Below, one piece after another: positions 1-5,690 of a DNA stretch of 5,690 nucleotides. Under the pieces are notes generated by a model. It searched no databases. It saw nothing but the letters and a program-made list of their open reading frames with translations, and was not told where the DNA came from. The DNA lies in assembly GCA_937975735.1 (NCBI GenBank), contig CALJUI010000165.1:1-5690 (forward strand), read 5' to 3'. Both the position numbers and the translations under genes were made by a program. How positions within the stretch are numbered: position 1 is the stretch's first letter; the number at the start of each line of letters is the position of its first letter. This stretch comes from an uncultured Rubrivivax sp. (lineage in GTDB: Bacteria; Pseudomonadota; Gammaproteobacteria; Burkholderiales; Burkholderiaceae_C).

Positions 1-764
1 TGTTCGACCACATGGCGATGGACGGCCTGGAGGACGCCTACGAGCGCGGCAAGGCGATGGGCGTGTTCGCCGAGGCCTGCGTCGACAAGTACCGGTTCAG
101 CCGCGAGGCGCAGGACCGCTTCGCCATCGCCTCGACCACCCGCGCCAAGACCGCCAACGAGGACGGCAGCTTCGACTGGGAGGTCGCTCCGGTGGCAATG
201 AAGGGCCGCGCAGGCGAGACGCAGGTCAAGCACGACGAGCAGCCCTTCAAGGCCAAGCTCGACAAGGTGCCGAGCCTGAAGCCGGCGTTCAAGAAGGACG
301 GCACGATCACCGCCGCCAACGCGTCGAGCATCAGCGACGGCGCCGCCGCGCTGGTGCTGATGCGCGAGAGCGCGGCGCGCCGCCACGGCCTCGCGCCGAT
401 CGCGCGCATCGTCAGCCACGCGGTGCACGCGCAGGCGCCCGAGTGGTTCGCCACCGCGCCGGCCGGGGCGATCGAGAAGGCGCTGAAGAAGGCCGGCTGG
501 GACGCCAAGAGCGTGCACCTGTGGGAGGTCAACGAGGCCTTCGCCGCGGTGACGATGGCCGCGATGAAGGAATTCGACCTGCCGCACGAGATCGTCAACG
601 TGCACGGCGGGGCCTGCGCGCTCGGCCACCCGATCGGCGCCAGCGGCGCGCGCATCGTCGTCACGCTGCTTGGCGCGCTGAAGAAGCGCGCGCTCAAGCG
701 CGGCATCGCCGCGCTGTGCATCGGCGGCGGCGAGGCCACCGCGATGGCCATCGAGATGCTGTGA
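1..764 (+). CDS. Thiolase (acetyl-CoA C-acyltransferase family), 5'-truncated by the window edge
   Basis: This enzyme condenses or cleaves acyl-CoA at the 3-keto position, either in the last step of beta-oxidation or in acetoacetyl-CoA formation, in the cytoplasm. The frame is already open at base 3 (F-D-H before the first ATG at 12), and thiolases continue upstream of this motif, so that ATG is internal. About 250 of the usual ~390 residues are visible, and the N-terminal domain with the nucleophilic Cys is missing. Counting from the ATG at 12, the conserved N-A-S-x-I-x-DGAAA stretch lies at about 103-113. NEAFA is at 174-178, GHPIGASGAR with the catalytic His at 205-214, and the C-terminal CIGGG with the second catalytic Cys at 236-240. 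All catalytic residues expected in this portion are present. The stop overlaps the ATG of the next small ORF (TGATG). The family is sure; substrate length (acetoacetyl-CoA or longer) cannot be told. Confidence 0.95.
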   Translation, partial: FDHMAMDGLEDAYERGKAMGVFAEACVDKYRFSREAQDRFAIASTTRAKTANEDGSFDWEVAPVAMKGRAGETQVKHDEQPFKAKLDKVPSLKPAFKKDGTITAANASSISDGAAALVLMRESAARRHGLAPIARIVSHAVHAQAPEWFATAPAGAIEKALKKAGWDAKSVHLWEVNEAFAAVTMAAMKEFDLPHEIVNVHGGACALGHPIGASGARIVVTLLGALKKRALKRGIAALCIGGGEATAMAIEML

Positions 765-837
765 TGCCGTCGGCCCTCGTCCTGGCCTGCGCCACCGTGT
801 TCGCCCTGCTGGCGGCCCGGCCGCTCGCGGCCCAGCC

Positions 838-841
<4 letters not shown>
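764..841 (+). CDS. Putative 25-aa signal-peptide-like micro-ORF between thiolase and SDR
   Basis: This is a short hypothetical ORF that I do not recognise. The translation is almost entirely hydrophobic (Ala, Leu, Val), with a small Pro/Ser start and an end reading RPLAAQP, which resembles a signal-peptidase site with an imperfect -3 residue. No basic n-region is present. The ATG at 764 overlaps the thiolase TGA (TGATG), and its own TGA overlaps the SDR ATG (ATGA). Third positions are G or C in 24 of 25 codons, like real genes here, although other frames of this GC-rich spacer also score fairly high. It could be a translational coupling relay, the stranded signal peptide of a decayed secreted protein, or a chance open stretch. 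There is no strong ribosome-binding site ahead of it. Existence as a protein is uncertain. Confidence 0.3.
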
Positions 842-1501
<660 letters not shown>

Positions 1502-1503
<2 letters not shown>

Positions 1504-1517
1504 GCCGCCTCAGGCTC
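1502..1517. terminator. Small hairpin across the convergent stop codons
   Basis: GAGCC (1502-1506) can pair with GGCTC (1513-1517) around a 6-base loop, spanning the junction of the SDR stop and the response-regulator stop. The two genes face each other with only 6 bases between stops. The stem is 5 bp and no T-tract follows on either strand, so this is at best a weak bidirectional transcription end. It may be accidental in such GC-rich DNA. Confidence 0.2.
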
Positions 1518-1890
1518 CGGCCCCGCCGCGCAGGTAGGGCCGCAGGCGGTCGAGAAAGGTCGCCACGTCGATGGGCTTGCCGATGTGATCGTCGCAGCCG
1601 GCGGCGAGCGAGCGGGCCCGATCCTGCGGCATGTTGTGCGCCGACAGCGCGACGATCGGCACGTGGCGCAGCCGCGGATCGGCCTTCAGCCGGCGGGTCG
1701 CCTCGAAGCCGTCCATCACCGGCATCTGGATGTCCATCAGGATCAGGTCGGGCGGCCGCCGGTGCGCCGCCTCGATCGCGAGCGCGCCGTTGTCCACCTC
1801 CTCGACGTCGTGGCCGGCCTGGGCCAGCAGGTAGCTCGCCAGGTAGCGGTTGACCTGGTTGTCCTCGACCAGCAGCACGCGCTTGTTCAC
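1510..1890 (-). CDS. Single-domain response regulator (CheY/DivK-like receiver)
   Basis: This is a stand-alone phosphoacceptor receiver of 126 aa with no output domain. From the chosen start it reads (M)NKRVLLVEDN with the acidic pair Glu9/Asp10. The phosphorylated Asp53 lies in LMDIQMPVMDG, Ser83 in ALSAHN is the switch Ser/Thr, and Lys105 is in the IGKP motif, so all conserved receiver residues are present. The frame is open further upstream, but that part lies inside the kinase gene in another frame. The GTG at 1890-1888 gives a canonical receiver N-terminus and overlaps the kinase stop (GTGA, 4-base gene overlap), with AGGGG about 7 bases upstream as a plausible ribosome-binding site. Tight overlap implies translational coupling with the kinase, its likely phosphodonor. 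The sequence style (MPQDRARSLAAGCDDHIGKP) is that of receivers fused to hybrid kinases. The downstream target is unknown. Confidence 0.92.
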   Translation of the reverse strand: MNKRVLLVEDNQVNRYLASYLLAQAGHDVEEVDNGALAIEAAHRRPPDLILMDIQMPVMDGFEATRRLKADPRLRHVPIVALSAHNMPQDRARSLAAGCDDHIGKPIDVATFLDRLRPYLRGGAGA

Positions 1891-4259
1891 GTCGGCGCCC
1901 CTGGCGCGGCCGGCGTCGGCTCGGGCGGCAGCGACAAGGCCACGCGGGTGCCGACGCCGGGTTCGCTGTGGATGCGGATGTCGCCGCCGATCAGGTCGAG
2001 CAGGCGGCGGCACAGGTACAGGCCCAGGCCGCTGCCGTCGCGGCTGCGACCCAGCGAGCCGTCGATCTGGCGGAACGGCGTGAACAGCGTCGGCAGGTCC
2101 TCCGGCGCGATGCCGATGCCGGTGTCGGCCACGTCGAGGCGCACGAGCGTGCCGTCGTGCCACGCCGAGACACTCACCTCGCCGGCGTCGGTGAACTTCA
2201 CCGCGTTGCTGAGCAGGTTCAGCACGATCTGCAGGTGACGCCGGCGGTCGCCGCGCATCGGCAGCGCCGGCGGCAGCTCGTGCCCGATCCGCAGGCCCTT
2301 GCGGTCGGCGCTCGGCTGCAGCTGCGCACAGGCTTCGCGCGCGAGTTCGGCGAGGTCGAAGTCCTCGGTGCCGAGTTCCATCCGGCCCGATTCGATGCGC
2401 GACAGGTCGAGCACGTCGTTGATCAGCGCCAGCAGATGGCGGCCCGACCCGTGCACGAACTCGAGCTGACGCCGCTGCTCGTCGTTCAGCGGGCCGGGCA
2501 GGCCCTGGAGCAGGATCGAGGTGAAGCCCAGCACCGAGTTCAGCGGGGTCCGCAGTTCGTGGCTCATCGTCGCCAGGAACTCGGACTTCAACCGGTCGAC
2601 CTCGCGCAGCCGCTGGTTGGCCTCCGTGAGTTCGCGCGTGCGCTCCTGCACCCGCTGCTCGAGGCGGTCATGGGCGTCGCGCAGCGCGTGTTCGGCCTCC
2701 TTGCGGCGCGTGATGTCGCGCATGAAGCCGACGAAGCCGGGCTCGCCGTCGAGGTCGAGCGCGCCGAAGCAGATCTCGATCGGAAAGACATGGCCCCGTG
2801 CGTGCAGCCCGGCGATTTCGGTGGCGCGCCAGTCGAGGCGGCGCTTGCCGTCGCGCAGGAAGCGAGCCACCGCCTCGCGGTGGCCTTCGCGCAGGGTCGG
2901 CGGCTGCAGCCGCGCCAGCGGCGTGCCGGCGAGGCTGTCCGGCGGGTGGCCGAACATCTCGTGCGCCGCCGGGTTGGCGAAGCGGATCTGGTGCGCCAGA
3001 TCGACGATCAGCACCGCGTCGCTGGTCGTCTCCCACAACGAGCGGAACAGCTCCTCGCGCCGCCGCAGCGCGTCGACGGCCTGTCGTCGCTCGGTCACGT
3101 CGCTGATCGACCCGGCCAGGCGCAGTTCACTGCCGTCGTCGCCGCGGGCCAGCTGGGCGCGCGAACGCATCCAGCGCCACTCGCCGTCACGGCGGCGCAT
3201 GCGCAGCTCGACGTCGTAGGGGCGGCCTTCGGCGAGGTGCGCGCGCAAGGCCTCGCGCGCGACCTCGCGATCGTCGTCGTGGATCAGCGCCTGGAGCGTC
3301 GCCACGTCGTTGCCCAGGCCCCCGGGCGGGTGGCCGAGCAGGGCCTCGAAGCGGGGCGAGTGGTCGGCGCGGCCGCGCTTCATGTCCCACTCCCAGAAGC
3401 CGTCGCTGCTGCCGGTCAGCGCGCGACGCAGGCGGGCCTCGCTGTCGCGCAGCGCCTGCGCGGCCTCGGCATGCCGCCGGGCCTCGCGCTGCCGCAGCAG
3501 CAGCGCCAAGGCGGTGAGCGCGACGGAGCCGGCGATCATCGCCCCGGCACTGAGCTGGAACACCGTTCTCGAGGCCTCGCCGAGCGTCTCCGAGAAGCGG
3601 GCCTCGAGCGGGGTCAGCCGCGCGTCGATGGCCAGCACTTCGTCGACCAGGGCCTGCACCCGCTCGTCGTCGGCGTCGCGCATGATGGCGCCGTGCATCT
3701 CGTCGGCCACGGCGATCAGGCGCTGAAGCTCGACGTCGGCCCGGGTCCAGATGTCGATCGCCTCGGCCATGAAGGGCACCGAGCCGAACCAGCGGAACAG
3801 CCGCGACATGCCCGCGACGTCGTCAGGATGGTTGGCGCCGGCCACGAAGCCCTCGCGGACCGCCGCCGGATCGGGCGAAGGGCGCTCGAGGGCTTCGCGT
3901 GCGCGGCGATCGCCCAGCGGGATGGCGATCGCCCGACGGTAGTTCTGCCAGTCGGCGTTCGCCCGGGACTGCGCGTAGCGCACCAGCGCGAGCGTGGCCG
4001 CCTTCTGCGCCTTCGACCACTGGCTTTCGCCGCCGACGTAGGCGCGGGCCGACGACAGCACCGACATGCACAGGATCGCCAGCGTCGCGATCCCGACCGA
4101 CAGGGCGATCAGCAGCGCACTGGCCGGCACCCGCAGACCGCGGGCACGTGGGGGGGCGTCGGCGTCGAGCGACAATTCGAGAGGGCCGGCTGCCCGAGCT
4201 GCGGCGCACAGATCGGACCGGGCAGGATGTTGTACCTTTGCGCCGGATTGTGCGTGCAT
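1887..4259 (-). CDS. Membrane-bound PAS-PAS sensor histidine kinase
   Basis: This is an inner-membrane sensor kinase that autophosphorylates on His, most likely passing phosphate to the receiver encoded next to it. With the ATG at 4259 it has 790 aa. A first membrane helix lies at ~46-68, a mostly helical periplasmic region at ~69-232 (with a WSKAQK motif near 81-86) and a second helix at ~234-256. PAS 1 is at ~273-392 (WEWD at 289, PAC-type end in ISDVTERR) and PAS 2 at ~403-520 (ending MRDITRRK). A coiled coil covers ~520-555. HisKA carries His567 in SHELRTPL. The HATPase_c domain has N-box Asn681/Asn685, G1 DTGIG near 712-716, F-box LFTPF at 725-729 and G2 GSGLGL at 742-747. There is no receiver or Hpt domain, and the protein ends in a short Pro/Ala tail. 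The start is doubtful: the first 28 codons are only about half G/C at third position, against nearly all later, so translation may begin at TTG 4175 or GTG 4130. The latter lies just before the first membrane helix. The stimulus is unknown. Confidence 0.9.
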   Translation of the reverse strand: MHAQSGAKVQHPARSDLCAAARAAGPLELSLDADAPPRARGLRVPASALLIALSVGIATLAILCMSVLSSARAYVGGESQWSKAQKAATLALVRYAQSRANADWQNYRRAIAIPLGDRRAREALERPSPDPAAVREGFVAGANHPDDVAGMSRLFRWFGSVPFMAEAIDIWTRADVELQRLIAVADEMHGAIMRDADDERVQALVDEVLAIDARLTPLEARFSETLGEASRTVFQLSAGAMIAGSVALTALALLLRQREARRHAEAAQALRDSEARLRRALTGSSDGFWEWDMKRGRADHSPRFEALLGHPPGGLGNDVATLQALIHDDDREVAREALRAHLAEGRPYDVELRMRRRDGEWRWMRSRAQLARGDDGSELRLAGSISDVTERRQAVDALRRREELFRSLWETTSDAVLIVDLAHQIRFANPAAHEMFGHPPDSLAGTPLARLQPPTLREGHREAVARFLRDGKRRLDWRATEIAGLHARGHVFPIEICFGALDLDGEPGFVGFMRDITRRKEAEHALRDAHDRLEQRVQERTRELTEANQRLREVDRLKSEFLATMSHELRTPLNSVLGFTSILLQGLPGPLNDEQRRQLEFVHGSGRHLLALINDVLDLSRIESGRMELGTEDFDLAELAREACAQLQPSADRKGLRIGHELPPALPMRGDRRRHLQIVLNLLSNAVKFTDAGEVSVSAWHDGTLVRLDVADTGIGIAPEDLPTLFTPFRQIDGSLGRSRDGSGLGLYLCRRLLDLIGGDIRIHSEPGVGTRVALSLPPEPTPAAPGAPT

Positions 4260-4292
4260 TCTCTCTACGATGCATCAGATCTTGGATCGACC
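4260..4292. promoter_or_regulatory. Divergent intergenic region with imperfect dyad (possible operator/promoter)
   Basis: This 33-base gap between the longest form of the kinase gene and the acyl-CoA dehydrogenase is less GC-rich than its surroundings. It holds two adjacent perfect palindromes, GATGCATC (4269-4276) and AGATCT (4277-4282). Both lie within an imperfect inverted repeat with half-sites CGATgCA (4268-4274) and TGgATCG (4283-4289). TACGAT at 4266-4271 resembles a -10 box for the + strand, but no good -35 stands at the right distance. A short GGA at 4284-4286 is a weak ribosome-binding site for the dehydrogenase ATG at 4293. If the kinase starts further in, the regulatory region extends leftward to about 4131-4174 and includes a minus-strand TACAAC (4234-4229). 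A regulator cannot be named. Confidence 0.35.
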
Positions 4293-5423
4293 ATGCTGCT
4301 GACCGAAGACCATCGCGCCGTGCAGGACGCCGTGCGCGCCTACGTGCAGGACCGCATCGCGCCGCGGGCCGCGGCCTGGGACCGCGAGCACCATTTCCCG
4401 GCCGACGAACTCCGCGGCCTGGCCGAGCTCGGCTGCTACGGCGTCGCGGTGCCACCCGAATGGGACGGCGCCGGGCTGGACTACCTGGCGCTGGCGATCA
4501 TCCTGGAGGAGGTCGCCGCCGGCGACGGCGCGACCAGCACCATCGTCAGCGTCAACAACTGCCCGGTCTGCTCGATCCTGATGGCCTTCGGCAACGACGA
4601 CCAGAAGCAGCGGTTCCTGAGGCCGCTGGCGCGAGGCGAGCAGCTCGGCGCTTTCTGCCTGACCGAGCCGCATGTCGGTTCCGAGGCGGGCGGCCTGAAG
4701 ACCACCGCGGTGCGCGACGGTGACCACTACGTGCTGAACGGCGTCAAGCAGTTCATCACCAGCGGCAAGAACGGCGATGTCGCGATCGTGATGGCGGTCA
4801 CCGACAAGGCCGCCGGCAAGAAGGGCATCAGCGCCTTCGTCGTGCCGACCGACACGCCCGGCTACGTCGTCGCCCGCATCGAGGACAAGATGGGCCAGCG
4901 CGCCAGCGACACCGCGCAGATCAACTTCGAGGACTGCCGCGTGCCGGCCGGGAACCTGCTCGGCGAGGAGGGCATGGGGCTGAAGATCGCGCTGTCGGGG
5001 CTGGAGGGCGGGCGCATCGGCATCGCCTCGCAATCGGTCGGCATGGCGCGCGCGGCCTTCGACGCCGCGCTGGCCTACAGCAAGGACCGCACGAGCTTCG
5101 GCCAGCCGATCTTCCAGCACCAGGCGATCCAGTTCAAGCTGGCCGAGATGGCGACCCAGATCGAGGCCGCGCGCCAGTTGATCTGGCACGCCGCGAGCCT
5201 GAAGGACGCCGGCCGGCCGTGCCTGAAGGAAGCGGCGATGGCCAAGCTCTTCGCCAGCGAGATGGCCGAGCGGGTCTGCTCGGCAGCGATCCAGGTCTTC
5301 GGCGGCTACGGCTACGTCAACGACTTCCCGGTCGAGCGCATCTACCGCGACGTGCGCGTGTGCCAGATCTACGAGGGCACGTCGGAAGTGCAGAAGATCC
5401 TGATCGGGCGCGCACTGGGCTGA
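4293..5423 (+). CDS. Acyl-CoA dehydrogenase (FAD-dependent)
   Basis: This enzyme introduces the trans-2 double bond into acyl-CoA at the first step of beta-oxidation or branched-chain acyl-CoA breakdown, passing electrons to ETF. It acts as a cytoplasmic flavoprotein, normally a tetramer. The protein has 376 aa, the normal family length. The N-terminal helical domain begins MLLTEDH. The first family signature region, AFCLTEPHVGSEAGG, is at 120-134, with Glu131 where many members have Asp. The beta domain runs to ~225, including NGVKQFITSG at 149-158. RTSFGQPI is at 266-273, and the second signature VFGGYGYVNDFPVERIYRD at 335-353. Catalytic base Glu361 is in YEGTSEVQ. The ATG at 4293 gives the usual N-terminus. 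The open frame continues upstream only as an antisense shadow of the kinase. Its position near a thiolase and an SDR fits acyl-CoA catabolism. Chain-length or branched-chain preference cannot be assigned. Confidence 0.96.
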   Translation: MLLTEDHRAVQDAVRAYVQDRIAPRAAAWDREHHFPADELRGLAELGCYGVAVPPEWDGAGLDYLALAIILEEVAAGDGATSTIVSVNNCPVCSILMAFGNDDQKQRFLRPLARGEQLGAFCLTEPHVGSEAGGLKTTAVRDGDHYVLNGVKQFITSGKNGDVAIVMAVTDKAAGKKGISAFVVPTDTPGYVVARIEDKMGQRASDTAQINFEDCRVPAGNLLGEEGMGLKIALSGLEGGRIGIASQSVGMARAAFDAALAYSKDRTSFGQPIFQHQAIQFKLAEMATQIEAARQLIWHAASLKDAGRPCLKEAAMAKLFASEMAERVCSAAIQVFGGYGYVNDFPVERIYRDVRVCQIYEGTSEVQKILIGRALG

Positions 5424-5443
5424 TCGGGGCGGTCCGCCGGCGC

Positions 5444-5449
5444 TACAGT
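5444..5449 (+). promoter_or_regulatory. Possible -10 element ahead of the DUF2868-like frame
   Basis: TACAGT (4 of 6 matches to TATAAT) lies nine bases before the GTG at 5458. A transcript starting about 7 bases downstream of it would begin at or next to that GTG, consistent with a leaderless mRNA, and no ribosome-binding site is visible before the GTG. The region at the -35 distance (around 5420-5426) is a poor match, so this remains tentative. Confidence 0.25.
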
Positions 5450-5457
5450 GCGCCCCT

Positions 5458-5690
5458 GTGCCCCCGCCCGACGCCGCCACCCCCGTGATCGACGAAGCCG
5501 CCGCGCGCCGGCTGTTGCTGGTGCAGGCGGTCGAGTCCTCGCCCGAGGGCGCGCTGTGGAATGCCGAGGATCGGCAGTGGGCCGGCCGCGCAGCGACCCA
5601 ATCGCTGGGCGCCGACGCCCGGCGCTAGGCCTGGCTGGCCGCGCGGGCCCGGCTGGCGCTGCAGCGGCTGGCGCCGCGCGACGCGGCACT
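5458..5690 (+). pseudogene. Amber-interrupted N-terminus of a DUF2868-like protein, truncated by the window edge
   Basis: The frame from GTG 5458 (alternative GTG 5485, giving an (M)IDEAAARRLLLVQA start) runs 56 codons to a TAG at 5626-5628. It then continues without further stops to the window end as AWLAARARLALQRLAPRDAA. From memory, the IDEAAARRLLLVQAVE start, the ALW..EDR.WA segment and the RARLALQRLAPRD segment together resemble the N-terminus of DUF2868 proteins of Burkholderiales. That is a family of unknown function whose members are often paired with a DUF3482 protein. Third positions are G/C-rich on both sides of the stop, as in the real genes here. No ATG, GTG or TTG occurs in frame after the TAG inside the window, so downstream re-initiation is not visible. 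A single G-to-T change of a GAG Glu codon (CGC-GAG-GCC) would explain the stop. It may be a true nonsense mutation, a sequencing error or a chance frame. The family call is moderate. Confidence 0.45.

Noticed and set aside
1891..2163. N-terminal extension of the response regulator upstream of GTG 1890
   Set aside because: This part overlaps the kinase ATPase-domain coding sequence in another frame, is Arg/Pro-rich, and precedes a canonical receiver start with its own ribosome-binding site.
1968..4292. A very long + strand open frame running antisense through the whole kinase gene and in frame into the acyl-CoA dehydrogenase
   Set aside because: High GC removes stops. The translation is low-complexity, rich in Arg, Ala and Gln with no domain, while the minus strand carries an unmistakable kinase. 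The dehydrogenase starts naturally at 4293.
4190..4292. Zinc-ribbon-like CPSCG and CxxxC pattern in the + frame just before the acyl-CoA dehydrogenase
   Set aside because: It lacks a start, proper cysteine spacing and surrounding domain sequence, and lies in the disputed kinase start/intergenic DNA. It is most likely coincidence.
4275..5480. 401-aa minus-strand open frame opposite the acyl-CoA dehydrogenase
   Set aside because: It is an antisense shadow with biased Arg/Ala/Asp/His composition and no recognisable motifs; the + strand gene is complete with catalytic residues.
5369..5689. Minus-strand 106-aa frame at the right edge
   Set aside because: It is an Ala/Pro/Arg-rich translation without motifs, opposite the dehydrogenase end and the DUF2868-like frame.

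Overview
The window is very GC-rich, with third codon positions in the genes almost always G or C. Its protein families (a PHB/beta-oxidation type thiolase, a sniffer-like SDR, an acyl-CoA dehydrogenase and a probable DUF2868 protein) point to a betaproteobacterium of the order Burkholderiales, near Rubrivivax, Leptothrix or Methylibium. The taxon is inferred from remembered sequence resemblance, not from a search.

Layout, left to right. (1) The C-terminal two thirds of a thiolase on the + strand runs in from the left edge. (2) A 25-codon ORF resembling a bare signal peptide overlaps the thiolase stop (TGATG) and the start of the next gene (ATGA). (3) A 221-aa classical short-chain dehydrogenase follows. 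(4) Convergent to these, with only 6 bases between stop codons, lies a minus-strand two-component pair. It comprises a membrane histidine kinase with two PAS domains and, overlapping its stop by 4 bases, a single-domain response regulator. (5) A short divergent intergenic region with an imperfect dyad separates the kinase from (6) a complete 376-aa acyl-CoA dehydrogenase on the + strand. (7) Right after it starts a frame resembling the N-terminus of a DUF2868 protein. It is interrupted by an in-frame TAG after 56 codons, although the same frame stays coding-like to the window edge.

Functionally, the thiolase, SDR and acyl-CoA dehydrogenase form a fatty-acyl-CoA catabolism neighbourhood, with the signalling pair embedded in opposite orientation. 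The kinase has a periplasmic helical sensor region and a complete catalytic core. It lacks a receiver domain, and the receiver is supplied by the overlapping next gene, so the pair looks like a hybrid kinase split into two proteins. No output domain is visible in the window.

No RNA genes, CRISPR arrays, insertion sequences or long repeats were seen. I found no convincing new biological system. The items most worth checking are the doubly overlapped micro-ORF, the amber-interrupted gene, the uncertain kinase start and the kinase's sensor region.
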